From the NCBI GenBank assembly GCA_963970005.1, contig CAXAMN010025339.1, positions 457,387 through 521,386 on the forward strand: 64,000 nucleotides of DNA, written 5' to 3'. The notes beneath the pieces were generated by a model. That model was not told where the DNA came from. It made no database searches and saw only the letters and a list, made by a program, of their open reading frames with translations. This DNA is from Durusdinium trenchii (taxonomy: Eukaryota > Sar > Dinophyceae > Suessiales > Symbiodiniaceae). The position numbers and the translations under genes are program-made. Of this stretch, positions 10,735-22,618 are shown piece after piece (positions within the stretch are counted from its first letter, which is position 1; every line of letters begins with the position of its first letter).

Positions 10735-11705
10735 TGGGCCAGGGCATTTGGCTTTCCACTCCGGATCAGAACAGGTCCAGATGGCTCGTTCCGAGCCGCC
10801 TTTGAAGCAGCTATATGGATGAAGCCGGTGTCTACATGGACTACGTTCCGGCAGAAGCACACAACAAGATAGGCCTCATTGAGCGCCGCAATGCAACATA
10901 CAGATCACTCATGGAACGAGTGATAGAACACCAAGCAGTTGTCGGCAGCGACCAGATGGAGCTCGCAACAAAGAGGAGCAGCACCGAGACGGAGCAGCCG
11001 ATACCAGAGCAAGCACCACGAGCATCAGCAGACTTCGCAGCACTGCTTACAAAACACATTCGGCAGCAGCGGATTGGCAACAACACCTACATCCTTCATG
11101 GATACCAGAACATAGCAAAGGCAGCAAACACCACAGGCACTGGCCTTCACGTTTGGGCCAGACTTGACACAGCATCACATTGCCTCCAGACCACCCATTT
11201 TGCGGGTCCGCCCAAAGGATCCATCCAGCACAGGAGGGTTCTCACTCACCCTCACGGCAAGGTCGTATGGGACGCTCCGTGCGACAGCGATCAAGATGGT
11301 GCACAATTCTCCCAGAGCGCACAAACCTGATCACAGAGCTATGGCATGAACCTTATGCAGCACATCTCTCCTCACTGGAAACAACTCCAGACGGCGTCCA
11401 GTTCAGAGACCACTACCAGGATGGCAGTGAACATGTGAAGATGCCATATGCTTGCCACTATGCCTTTCAGGCATACCGGGCAGTCCCAGGCTACACTGGC
11501 ACCGGTGAGTCTAGCGACTCTGAAGCCTCAGCCGATGACATGACGGCTGGACACCAGGGCACCACCAAGACCCTGACACGCCAGGAACAAAAGGCCCTGG
11601 ACAAGGAAGTACCTTGGCAAGCCATACTGGAGATGAACCAAGAAGACATCGACAAGTATGTCGACTCGGCAAACGCCGAAGAGACCTCCTGGCAACAGTT
11701 CAATA
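10735..11705 (+). pseudogene. copia integrase core, C-terminus and start of reverse transcriptase
   Basis: After two closely spaced frame changes, the second catalytic Asp lies in RTGPDGSFRAAFE (about 10765-10800) and the catalytic Glu in HNKIGLIERRNATYRSLMER (about 10860-10920). A polar region with further frame changes follows. From about 11340 the frame reads through a linker to ETSWQQFN, the run-in of a copia reverse transcriptase, where the giant transposon interrupts it after 11705. Residues on the far side (from 33699) continue this frame perfectly. Confidence 0.8.
11702..11705. repeat. Target-site duplication AATA, left copy
   Basis: AATA directly abuts the left TIR and recurs at 33696-33699 directly after the right TIR. 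Comparing the two flanks with the reconstructed empty copia site (TTC AAT AGC) fixes the duplication at exactly four bases: the next base outward differs on each side. Confidence 0.88.
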
Positions 11706-11858
11706 AAAGAGTTTTCCTTGCATTGGGGTTCCCAAAATGAATGGGGTTCCCAAACTCTCTCGCTCAGCTACCGCCCAAACTCTCTCCCTCAGCTACCGCC
11801 CACAGTGGGTTGATGGCGTTAAAAAACATCATGCGCCGTCTTAATTCTTGAGCTGGCC
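11706..11858 (+). repeat. Left terminal inverted repeat of the giant transposon
   Basis: Matches the reverse complement of 33544-33695 with only a handful of differences, then similarity stops abruptly. It contains two internal direct repeats: GGGGTTCCCAAA twice (starting near 11725 and 11744), and a longer unit with CAAACTCTC...CAGCTACCGCC twice (near 11750-11800). Such subterminal repeats are typical transposase-binding sites (inference). Confidence 0.93.
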
Positions 11859-12310
11859 AGGGATTGGGTGTCTCACACTTGACTGTGGCGTCGCCAGTAA
11901 GATTACTGGTTATTGATTTTGCCTGAACCACCCAACTCACTGACACCTTCAGACCCCCAAGTAAAAAACACATCTCTTTTGTGGTGTGTGGATAAAACCT
12001 GTCAGCGTCTCGGACCGGGGCTGTTGTGGACGACGGGCGGGTATTAACTTTTGACGCCGCTTCATGTCGTCTAAGGAGTGGTTGCACTTCCTTTCTTCGT
12101 AAGTGTCGGTTGCAAGGTTCCATATGGTGTTGGTTCGCCGGTCACCCCAGGCTCAGAAACATTAGGTTGACGTGTTGTTGTTTTCAGGTTGTCGTGACAC
12201 CAATCTGATTCAGATACCCTATAGACCATGACGTAGCGAAAAAAAATCATAACTTTAACCATTTTGTTGTGTTGTTGGTGTTTATATTGAGCAGTTGTGG
12301 GCGCGCGCCC

Positions 12311-15300
12311 ATGCTTCTGCCTCCAGTGGCGGCGTTGAGTGGGAGTGAAAGCTCTGTGGCTGCAGCTGAAGGGTCTGAGGAGTCAGCAGATGCAGCATCT
12401 TCTCAGCACGCCCGGCAGCCGGTGAAGCGGAAGCTGTCGCGACCAGCTTCAGACGATCAGATCGCTTTGCGTGTGTTGTTGGGTAGGCAATGCAAGTGTG
12501 CCAAGCAGAACTGTTTTCAGAAGTTTGGCCCGGAAGAACAGTTCCAGAAATTAGTTGAATTTCGAAAGCATTGGGCTGAACTGCACAAACTCGACCAAGA
12601 CAAGGTTGACGCTTGCTAGAGGTTTAGGGTAACGTGTTTTGCTTTTGACTCTGAGTCTCTTGGTTTTTGGTGCGGGTGGTGATTGGTTCGGTTTCCTTTT
12701 CTGCCGCCACCGTTGGGCCCAGGTGTTTGAAACTTTGCGGGCTCGAGCAGAGAAGCAAGGGGAGCCCTGGAACCTGCTAGGCACAGATCTGTGCCTCAAG
12801 ACTTGGAAGCTTTTCCACGGGATTGGAGCCGTGTCTAGAGTCTAGACTTTTTACATACTACTCTTGGGGTGGTTTGAAATGACAGCAGTTGGTATCATNN
12901 NNNNNNNNCACTTTCCACCAACGGTCATTTGTCCCCAGGATCACGGAGGCTTTCCCGAATGAAACAAGCCGTACAGCAAGGGAAGACTTCCGCTCCTGCT
13001 GATTTGCGGTATTTGAAGAAACCGCATTCCAAGGTAGACCAATCGCAGCGTTCGAGTGTGGTTAGCTTCCTTGGCCACCTATACAACAGCGTAGCGGAAA
13101 CGTTACCAGACTTTCGAGATGATGTTGAGAGCGCCAAAGCCGATGTAGAACTGGTGGCTGTGAATCAGGGTTCAGACGATGAGGATGCCTATGGGGACTT
13201 GATTCAAGTGCGCGCTGAGAGCGCCAACGAGAGCCAGGCAAAACGATCCAAAGAGCGGAGAATGCGTGGCTGCGTGGAGCTGAATGTGGCACGGAAGCCG
13301 GGGGTTGGTGGGCAGGAGACCCGCTATTTACCACCAGGGCAAATGAAAGACATGTGGGAGCAATACAGACTTGGGCTACAGAATTCCACGACGAAACCTG
13401 CAAGTTTCAGTCTTTTTTGGCGGGAACTTTGGTTGCATTCATTTCTTTTAAAGAATGATTTTTGGTGAGGGTGTACTTTAAGTTTGTTCATCATTGAATC
13501 ATTGAAGTATAATGTTGGTACAACCCCCACGCCAGGTTTGGTTGGCTGACTTCCCATTCTTGCGAATAAGACCTAGCCGGAGCCACCCTGAGTGCGCGGT
13601 GTGCGTCAAGATGAAGCTCTGGATACGACATCTGGGAGACCATTTGCACGCTAGACGGCAACAGCTTGCTGCGTACCACAGCCACCTCCACCACCAGTAC
13701 ATGGACCGGCTATGTTATTGGGAACAAAGGGGGGTGAGCCGTGCCCACGATGGCAAGACAATTCTTGCCATCGTGGACGGCATGGATCAGGCTAAGTTTG
13801 CATACCCCCGACATTTGGGGTTGAAGAGTCGCCTAGTGATAATGACGGGGCTTTTTGTTTTGTTATTGTTCCCCGACTCATTTCATATTGTTTTCGTTTG
13901 CTGCTTGACAGCCGCCCACTTCTAGCGCTCACTGTCTCAGGCAAAGAGTTCCAGAGGCTGATGAGGCCTCGTGCCCATGTGGTGGGGTGCCTGGTCCACG
14001 GCTACATGGTAGCATTCGCAGTGACAGAGCCAGACTTGCCCAAGGACAGCACAACTCACTGTGAGCTTATCGCCCACATCCTGACAAAGTTAGCTCAGCA
14101 AGGGGTGGTGCTTTCTGAAGTAAGCTTCACACTCCAATGTGATAATACCCCTCGAGAATGTAAGAACGGGATCGTCATGGCCTTCCTAACTTCGCTAGTG
14201 AGCCGGGGATTCTTGGATTTAAACAAAGTTTTTCATAGTATCTTGGGTGCCTAGTGGCCTAGTAGACTACACTGTCAACGGCCTGTCCGTGCGCGCGCCT
14301 CCCCACATCAGGAATCATTCGGGAGGCCACATTGTCCTCACTACGCACAGGTCACAGTCATGAGGACATAGACCAAACATTTGGTCGACTCGCTTCCTTC
14401 ATGATTTCCCACAGTGCTCAAACACCCATCGACTTCGTGCACGTTATCCAAGCTTTCCTCCAACAGTCTGACTTTCCTTTTGAGCCTGCAGCCCACCGAT
14501 GGGCTTTCAAGATGGACCAAACCAGGGATTGGTCGGCTGATTTGGGCTTCAATCCCTTTTGCACCGTATTTAATTTTCATTGATTCCCACCAGCTGTGTT
14601 TTTATATGTTTTTTTCAAGACTTGAGACACATCTTGACGCCCTTTGTTTCAAGGAAACCCTTCCTGCAAGCTGCTGTGCCAGTGCACCTCAAAGGCATCG
14701 GAGGTAGCGGCGCCCCTCATGTCTTCAGATTTCAAAGAAGGTCGAATTGCGGTCACTGAGATGTTGATTCAGATTCAGCAGATATTTTCAATGTCAAGCT
14801 TTGGAGATTGGGTGGTAAGGTTTTGGTGAATCCATGAACGATTGACAACGTCCCAGGTTTGCAGCCGAATGAGATTGAGGACAAGCACTTCAAGCTGAAG
14901 TTGGGCCAAATGGGAGCGGACGACGTGATTCTGAGGTCACTTTGATACAAGTCGAAAATAGAATGAAATCTCACGCGTCTCTAAATGCTTTCGACTTTTT
15001 GAAGCGTGTTCCAGGTTGACGCTAGGTAATAGGCAAGTAGGTGCTCGCACGCTACTGTCAATGCTGAGGACAAAAAGGTGGATGTCGGACCAGGCTTTCG
15101 CAAAGGCCATGTTGTACTACCCTGCGCTGTTGGGCGCCGAACTGCTTCCTTCAGGTGTGCCAGCAGGCTTGTGTTTTTTTACAAAGCTTAAAGGCCTGAC
15201 TGCAAACCACAGGTCTACAAATTTGACAGACAGCAAAGCCAAACTAATTGTCAGAGGCCTGAGGCAGAGCATGTGTGCTGGGTTTTGTGTCTCAACGCCG

Positions 15301-15486
15301 CCCCTGTCAGCCATCGCCGCAAAGAGACCAATTGGCGCCGATGTGCGGGATAACATCCTGTCCCATTTGCCAGCCTTGCGCAGCCCAATCTTCCAGCTCA
15401 ATAGGGCTGCAGACCATTTGGAGAACTGGGTGAACGGGGTGTTGGATTTAGAGCCACTCCTAGATGTGCGAGCGCGCCCAAGCTGA
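12311..15486 (+). CDS. DUF7869-like protein, candidate transposase of the giant element
   Basis: A multi-exon gene. Approximate exons: 12311-12604 (basic N-terminus with a Cys-rich QCKCAKQNC segment), 12723-12825, 12912-13423 (after an assembly gap), 13536-13831, 13949-14226, 14315-14570, about 14870-14937, and 15016-15486. It has the hallmarks of the family I know as DUF7869: a CxxC motif in SHPECAVCVKMK, then AIVDGMDQAKF, LQCDNTPRECKN and TGHSHEDIDQTFG. The spaced D, DN and H-x-x-D/E-D motifs look like an RNase H-fold nuclease. With its place next to the left TIR, this makes it the likely transposase (inference). Exon 3 to 4 appears to use a GA-AG intron (13424-13535). No frameshift is visible apart from the gap. 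Confidence 0.7.
12899..12908. other. Assembly gap, 10 N
   Basis: Ten unknown bases inside an intron or exon edge of the DUF7869-like gene. The true length of missing sequence is unknown, so part of that gene may be absent here. Confidence 1.
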
Positions 15487-15779
15487 GCCGGCATTGAATT
15501 TTTGTCCTTGTCGACACCCCAATCTACAGCAGGGGCGTCCCAATCTACAGCAGGGCAATAATTCAATTCCCCTTTAAGTTGTCCCCGCCGCTATTTTTGC
15601 GTCGTGCGTTTCAGGTGCGCAGCGTCAGCTTCGAGACGGGCGGAGCCCAGTTCTGACAAAGCTCCACTGGCTGACAACTTTGAGTCGTCGTCCAACTTGT
15701 TGACGTGTCACGGCGAACAGTGCGAATTTTCTTTTTGTCCGAAGAGCCGTGTTGTATTTGCGTTAGGTTAGCTTGAAAA

Positions 15780-17256
15780 GTGGCGCGCGATCGATGGGAA
15801 AACTTCCTGCTCGTCTCCAGGATCCAGCGCGTGGCCCAGAACCGCAAGGCTCTGGCTGTGTACATGCAGCAGGCAGAGGACCGCAGAATGCTTGACATTG
15901 CTGCCCGGACTTGGGCGGGCGGAGTGCCCTGGGATGAGGCGATCAAGATTGGTAGAGATGTTTTCAAGAAGATGAAGCGTAAAGACCCAAGAAGGGCAAG
16001 GGACAGCGCAGGGTAGATGATGTTGTTATCAGAAAACTTGTTACTTTATTCCTTTACCTGTGTGACCAGAACCATGTCTAGTTCCTGCGCTATCCGGATT
16101 TTTCACCCGCTTTGTGGAGCTTGCAGTGATGCTAGGTTTTAGGGTTTTCGAAGTACACAAAAGCAACAAGTTAGAATTTAGCGTGTTCACACGTTTTCTG
16201 CAGCAAGCTGCAAATTCCTTTTTTTGAGCTGGCCGGCGCCGGTTACTGACGCACTTTGGTTGAGACGCACTTTGGTCGGGGGCTGAGCTCGAGTGCGGGA
16301 CAGACGCAAGTCATGACCCAAAGAAATTGCAAGGCATGCGCTTGTTGGAAGCCTTAACTAGAGAGGCTATACGTTTGCTGTCAGTTAGCGCACACAGAGT
16401 CAGAGTCAGAGCAACTTGAAGTTTTGTTTTTTCCCCCACCGCCGATATTTTCTTGCCGCGCAGTCCAACCAATATGGTTCATTGTTTTTTGTTTGAGGTT
16501 TCCGCCATCAGTTCAAGACTACGGCGGCGGTGCGCCAACTTCAACTCAGAAGGCAAGTTCAGGGTGATTGGGCGAGAGGATGCGTACTCTCCGTTATGAT
16601 TGTGCTTCCTTCAGGTTAGGGGCTACCGTGTTTCATGTAGGCTGTTCATGACTTCTTGATGTGTACGGAAACTTTTTTGCTCAAAACCTATATTTTGGTA
16701 GTGGCCTGCACCTCCCGAATCTTTGATGATGTCTTCCAATTTGCCGGTCACCGGAAGCGCGCTGCTTCCAGCTGCGCTTTTCCAGCAAAAGCTGGCGTCG
16801 TATGAGAATGAGCGAAGCCACGTCTCGTTGGCAGCAGAGATGAGGCTTGTCTTGGAAATGGCCATTGAAGAGATTAAGTCCTTGGAAGAAGACATGTGTG
16901 TCCCGTCTCTGGGGTTTTTCAAAGCAGATCTCGAGGCTCTCAAAACATTCGCCCAAGCTGTGGTGGAGAAAGGTGCAGAAAGCTTGCCTCCAATAGGAGT
17001 GGCGCAGTCGCCAAACATCCCGGTGGAAGCCACGGAGCGAGGAAAGGCCATCGAACAAGAGGTTGCGGGGTATTGGCAGGGTTTGGAGTCATGGCAAGCC
17101 TTCAAGGTGTACAAGCATGTGGACACCCTCTCAGAGTACTGTTTCCGCATTGGCGCCACCATTGGGTGGGATGAAGTTGGGGCGTTGGGCGTGAGATTGC
17201 AGAGGGCCTTGGGGTGCAAGCTGCGGATTGAAGACGGCAGAGATTGTTGGGCGTGA
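15780..17256 (+). CDS. Unrecognised gene in the giant element (two coding blocks)
   Basis: Block one (about 15780-16014) is a basic helical segment with repeated Arg/Lys and ends in a stop at 16014-16016. Block two is an open frame 16723-17256 (177 codons from ATG) encoding a largely helical protein: LAAEMRLVLEMAIEEIKSLE, then a Trp-containing segment and a C-terminus ending DCWA. The blocks may be separate genes or exons of one. Between them (16.02-16.72 kb) I see nothing coding. No family is recognised, and no signal peptide or membrane segment is seen. Confidence 0.4.
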
Positions 17257-18330
17257 GCGGGCTGAACTTCGACAGCATTTTAGCAGATGAGGCCTGACAG
17301 GCCTCAGGTTCAGGAATAGGTCCTGAATAGGTCACGTAGTATACTTTGTGCACAGGGAAGGTCAAAATTGTGAGCGCCGGCTTACCCTATGGATGTCGTG
17401 ATATGTCGTGGCGTCAGAATACACTCGACGCCGGATGTTTTGAAGCGTGTTTTTGTTCATTGCGTTGCGCAAGGCGCGATGATGGTAGCGAGAATGGTTC
17501 CTCGGATGGAATAGTGTTAGGCGTGTCCAGGTTGACATACCGTGGCCGTTTAGTTTTGGAAATATGCCCCTTGGTTGTGGCAACGCGCAACGCCCCATGA
17601 GGACTACTGTATGTCAATTTTCACTCCAGTTTTGGCAATGAAAAACGGACCCACCCAAATAGTAATAGTCAGGTTTTGAAAGGTCACAAGGGAGTTGGGG
17701 GGAGCCTTTTTCATGTCAAAGTCTGTCCGAAAAATCGGCGCTACTGAAGAACTAAGTCATGGGTGATTGGGTTGTAGTTTGTGTATTAAGATTAATGTTG
17801 GCCCACGGCCCACGTATACAGCTGTGCAAGATTGGAAAGGTGTGAGGCGCAGGTCCGGTCCACATCGCAGCGTCTGTCACATGTGCTGCCAAGGCTGCGC
17901 CCTGGAGTACTTGGCAGGACATGTGGCGCAGGCCAGTTGTTGTGGAAGGTTTCTGTGACACTATAACATTGGTGTGCATCTCAAATCATGTCCTTTGCAA
18001 CCACTTACCTAACAAAAAAACTGACAGTCTTTTGCGTGTGTAGGGTTCTTTGACCCGAGCTCTTCTCCCTTTCTGCTTGGACCCACAAGCCCCTGTCCTT
18101 TTTCTTCTTGACTGACTGAAGCGTTGCTTGTTTCAACCAGCGTGAGAACCGCAACACGTGCTTGAAGCCGCAGTTGAGTGCTGTCAGCGCTCGGTGGGTT
18201 GTGTTCAGAGCCTTGCTCCGTGATGTCTTGCCTGCCTCCGGTCACAGACCTGTCCAGGCCTCAAGCGCTTGATGGTTGACTTGTGAAACTGCGCGTGTGT
18301 GAAACCATGCAATCTTGCAAGAAAAGGAGG
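17257..18330. other. Non-coding stretch inside the giant element
   Basis: No open frame with coding character. It contains an imperfect inverted repeat with arms near 17630-17660 and 17690-17720 (tggcaatgaaaaacgga... paired with ...agcctttttcatg). The left arm resembles the one near 25959, so these may belong to one small repeat family. Confidence 0.4.
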
Positions 18331-18339
18331 TGTGTGACT

Positions 18340-18576
18340 CTGTCTTTCAGGTCTGATGAGGATGGCTGTGAAGTCAACCCCGTCAAGAAGCCACCCGCGC
18401 GGCTTACCATGAAAGCAATGAAAAAGGCACATTCAAGGGCTCAGAATTGCGAACGATCTTTAGATGGCTCCTTTTTTTGCTAGCTCCTCCCACACACAAC
18501 GAGAGGTTCGCACCAAGTTTAAGAAGAAGACCGCCATCAAGACAATTGTGAAGAGAAATCTCAAGGCTGCCTGTTG
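18340..18576 (+). CDS. Small basic tail exons (Lys-rich)
   Basis: Two short coding-like pieces. SDEDGCEVNPVKKPPARL (from an acceptor near 18350) is followed after a possible intron by EVRTKFKKKTAIKTIVKRN, ending in TGA at about 18574-18576. The composition is typical of basic nuclear-protein tails. They could be the C-terminus of a gene starting in the 15.8-17.3 kb blocks. The assignment is weak. Confidence 0.3.
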
Positions 18577-18682
18577 AGCTACTTACCAACTGAATTGTTT
18601 TCTTGAACTTGTGTTTCCGCGATTTCTGGCTTGCGCCAGCTGCCACCTCACGGCAAAATCAGCTGCCTTGGTGGACTCCACG

Positions 18683-19380
18683 CAGCCGCTGTCCCGTTGC
18701 AAAAGGCCCCGCAACTGTCTTGGAAGGTTGCCCTTGGCTCAGATTCCCCAGAGTACTGAGTAATCAATTCTAAGATGATGTTCTTCCACAGTGTTTTCTT
18801 AATAAGGTATCCCGCAGCAGGCCTGGCAAGAAACCTAATGGGGCTACCATATTTAGCGGTTCCAAGTGGCTGAAAGCATGGTCAACAATCAGTTCCAGGC
18901 TCAGTGCATCAAAGTGCTGCCAGGTAACGCTGTTCTCTTTTTTCGGATGACCGACCTCAGGATGCTTCTCGGCCACAACTTCGGTGGCCAAGTCAAAAGT
19001 AAGTCAACGCGGAATTGGAGTCTGAAACCTAGAACACATCAAGGCTTTATCTACAACTAGTTTTGAAACATCCCTGTGCGTACCACTTAGGATTTAGCGA
19101 ACCAAGTTGCCTTTGGGGTGAAATACCGAGAAGAAATGGCAAAGCGTGGCGCCACTGCCGGACATTACGTGTCCATCAACATGGCTGAATGGTTTCAAGG
19201 CCGGAGTGAACCAATCTCAGTGAGTGACACTTGAGATCAAGGTTTCCACTTGCAATTTGGTCATTTCAATTTAACTTCAGGCTTGCCGCTTGGGTGGACC
19301 AGTGATTCTCCTGGCTCTGTGCGTCAAGGGGCAGTGCCCGACCTGTTCGAGGGCATCGGTGTGTCGGAGCGGGGTATGCT
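18683..19380 (+). CDS. Possible N-terminal exons of the methyltransferase gene
   Basis: Several short coding-like pieces precede motif I of the methyltransferase. One lies around 18823-18922 and ends in CAG before GTAAC. The clearest is around 19093-19218, reading ANQVAFGVKYREEMAKRG and on to a QGRSEPIS donor. Another lies around 19282-19375. Frame choice is uncertain for the first and last. They lie on the same strand directly upstream of the methyltransferase and may encode a regulatory N-terminus. No known domain is recognised. Confidence 0.3.
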
Positions 19381-19494
19381 GAAATGTTTCATGTGGTTTC
19401 ACATTGGGGCGTGCTTCCAAACCTGAAGTCCATGTTGCCTGTATGTTGGGATGGTCACGAACCAGCAGAGTCTAGTAGCGTGACAGGATGACAG

Positions 19495-22054
19495 GAAGAT
19501 CCGCGCCGTCTCGCTTTTTAGCGGGGTGGGTGGCTTCGAGACCGGCCTAAGCGCGTACGGGCCTCATGTGATGCACAAGGGTCGGGTTCTTGAAGAGTGC
19601 GCGTTGCTGAGCTGCAGTTTTTGGATGTCCGTTTGGCTCAGCCCTTTTCTGGCCTTGTGGGATGTGAGCGTGTGCCCCATGGATTCGATGGGTGATGCTG
19701 TCACTGTCCGAACTGTGGGAATAAACCAAATCAAGACTCTTTGACGCATGTTGAAATTTAGATTGCAAGTTCCCGTGAGACTGACACAGCTTCAAATCCG
19801 AAGCCTGTTGTTTAGCCGTGTTTCAATCAGTGGACGAATACGCCAACTCGTAAGGATTCCTCGTGGCGTGCCTGTGTGGTGCCGATGGAAAGGTGACGAG
19901 TAGCTTGGGGAGAAATGCGTTCATCTTTGGTCGTTGGTTTTTGACATTCGTTCCATCTCAAAACCGGGGCCCATTAAGGTGGATGTGGGAGGCTGACTGG
20001 AAGCAGTGGGTGAAGATTCAGCCTGATGGGCTTCGAAATCACGTGTCAGGTCAGGACAGTCAAACTCCGTCTGCGCCTTGCCCAAAAAATCATCGAACCC
20101 AAGCACGACAGTCAGTCAATTTTCAGAAAGACACACAATGAAAACCACGGGTTCGCAATGTGTTCGTTGAGCCCCACGCCGCCCTGAGGACAAAGAATCC
20201 TGCTTGGCAGAAATGCAGCCTCCGAACAAATTGCGTAAACAGTGACTCAAAAAATCGTGCTACGTGGAGCTGGATGTTGGGCATGATTTGTGTTCAGCTT
20301 TGAGTAGCAGCTCCGCTGGGCTGAGGTTCTTCCACCCAGTGACGTTCGCCAGGGGCACAGCTGTTTTCTCAAGAACGCAACACTTTGATTTGGGGTCAGA
20401 TATTTTCTCATCGTGGCCATGTTGATTGAGGTGGAGTGTGACCCTTACTGTGTCAGTGTACTGGAAGCTCGAATGTTAGATGGGGCGTTGCCAAAAAGCC
20501 CCATTGTGCGGGATGTCAGGGGTTACTTCCCCAGTGGGGCTGCTGCGACAGCAGAAGCAGTTACGCTTGGCTTCCCGTGCCAAGCCGAAGCCTAAGCTGT
20601 CATGCTTCTTGTAGCTGAAATATTGAGTTTGCAATGCTGTACCCCTTGAGTGGATGTGTATAAATTCAAAAGCTAGCTTGACTTTTGATGCCCGATCCTA
20701 GGGCGTGAGCAACGCAGGGAAACAGCGAGGACTATCAGACCCTCGATCCAACCTTGTGCGGGAAGGGTTCAATGTGTATGACAAGCTCCCCCGCGCGTAT
20801 GACTCTGAGGTTCTCATTGTTTGTACCCGGATGCCTTCGTTGTGACATCAGAACATTCATGACAACAGAAAACCGCTTTGCGCCTCACCATTGAGGCGAA
20901 TGATGCTTTTCGAGAACGTCGGAGCTCTCCTTAGCCAGCAACAGCAGTGCAGGCTGCTTTTCAACTACGTTCTAGAGGATGGGAGTTGACCGTCTCAACG
21001 ACTTATCCGTGGTTTGTGTTTTTAGTTTACCGGACTAGCGCCGCCGCAGGCCAAGGTTTTCGGTAGGAGATGTGAATTATATGTTATCCTGTGTTCACTG
21101 TGTTCACTGTGGCTGCCATGTCGGACACGGATCAATGTGCTTCATGGATTTGGTTGAACTAAAAGAACGAGCAGAAACCAATCAGCTTGGCTGGAGGAGT
21201 GTGGAAAGCGTGGCATGGATGTCTACTGGACATCCAACCGCATGTCCAACGTCGGGCATCCAGTCATGTCCTAAGAGCGTGACTGACTTGCCTGCTTTGC
21301 CAATGGCGAGTGCCATGATACAAAAACGTAGGGCCCCCCATTCATGAAGCTTATCGTGGCACATGCCCCTGGCCAGAAGACCACCGAAGCTTGAGGTTAA
21401 TGTTTCGACAAACCCAATGAAGCAAACCGCGTGGTCCACACAGTAGCTGACAAAAAACGCATTCTTCAAGGTGAGCTGATTCAACTGTCAAGGTCTGTGG
21501 CAGACGCAGTGACCTAGCGGGACCCTGTATGGTCAACTAACAGCAGAAGTAGCTACCCCACCCTTGCGCCCGCCCCTTACTCAGGCCGGGCGTCTTCGAG
21601 TGTTCATTCTGGCCCTGAGTGGCAATGGTGGAAAAGAGCGTCTACCCAGCGTGGAGGACGCGCCCAGAAGCAGGTTTAAGTGGGGACCACAAGCCGGCAG
21701 CTAAACTATCGTAGTTATTGGAAACATTCGGAAGAACACTAGCCTTTCGAACCAACTCTTTTCTTCAAGGTTGTCGGGGAACTGCCGAAGCCGTCAGTGT
21801 TGAGAGCTATCTTATTGCACAAACTTTGCAGAAGGGCCGATTGCTACAGGAGGTGCTGCCGCTTGATTTTTTCGCAAAGAAACGGTGGAACGAGACGAGC
21901 ACTGTCCCTCTCCATCAGTGGTTGTGTGATGTCAAACATCCCAACCATGAAGCCAGGATGTCGTGTTTGGGGAATGTTGTTGTGCCGCAGCAAGCCTGTC
22001 TGGCATTTTCTACTTTAACTCACCTGGCCAATGGCAAGTATTTTCGAAGGTGAA
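19495..22054 (+). CDS. C5 cytosine-specific DNA methyltransferase carried by the giant transposon
   Basis: Would transfer a methyl group from S-adenosylmethionine to cytosine C5 in DNA. Motifs appear in family order across several exons. Motif I is LFSGVGGFETGL (19514-19549). The Glu-containing motif II is EVECDPYCVSVLEAR (about 20425), then PIVRDVRGY. Motif IV is GFPCQ, with the catalytic Cys in TGC 20578-20580. Motif V region is GKQRGLSDPRSNLVREGF (from 20702). Motif VI is LFENVGALL (about 20905). Motif VIII-like is PPQAKVF (about 21045). Motif X is GNVVVPQQ, within the last block 21718-22054. The GFPCQ exon ends in a GC donor: intron 20584-20701, GC-AG, phase 0, which joins CQ to GVSNAGK as the family requires. 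The target-recognition part (21.1-21.7 kb) is poorly resolved. No frameshift or lost catalytic residue is seen. Upstream exons may extend the N-terminus. Confidence 0.85.
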
Positions 22055-22167
22055 CCGGCCCGCAGACTTGGGCGAAGCGATTTCTTGATTGCAGTTGAGT
22101 GGTTAGCTGAGAAAATGATTTGTTAACATTGTTTTGGATGTTCCCAATACCCCATCTTTGTGTCCAG

Positions 22168-22350
22168 GAGTCAGGGGCCCAAATTAGGCTGCTGCAACAA
22201 TTAAACACCTTGACGCGCAGCGTTGGAAACGAACAGGAGTGTTTCAGAAACGCAAACATAGCATGTCACTTTGCCACAGTATTCAAGGGTTTCAGAAAAG
22301 GCTATATTTTTCTAGGCCTGCCCTGTAGCCGACTTTGCCAAGTTGCCCTC
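22168..22350 (+). CDS. Possible C-terminal exon after the methyltransferase
   Basis: After an AG acceptor near 22167 an open stretch begins ESGAQIRLLQQLNTLTRSVG. It is helical and Gln/Leu-rich. It follows the motif X exon by about 110 bp in the same orientation, and may be the methyltransferase C-terminus or a small separate exon. Confidence 0.35.
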
Positions 22351-22501
22351 ACAGGTCCGCGACGCGAAAAGTGCTCATCATCAGCCTGACCAAGGCCGGA
22401 TATGACTCCAACAAAGGGACGCCCCAATCAGAAATATCGCAGCCAGAAAGAATGTACCGCTGGAAATCATGTAAAAACACTACGAAACACCCTTGGCTAC
22501 C

Positions 22502-22519
22502 AAACCCTAAACCCTAAAC
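22502..22519. repeat. Short telomere-like CCCTAAA repeat
   Basis: AAACCCTAAACCCTAAAC contains two CCCTAAA units, the complement of the TTTAGGG-type telomere repeat reported in dinoflagellates. Two units may be chance or an interstitial remnant. Confidence 0.5.
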
Positions 22520-22618
22520 TCAAAAAATTTGGGTGCGGGGTGGACATTACTATTTCTAACTTTCAAAAAACAGAAAGCAATTCTTCACTAACCATGAGCT
22601 ATCATCGCACTAGAGTTA

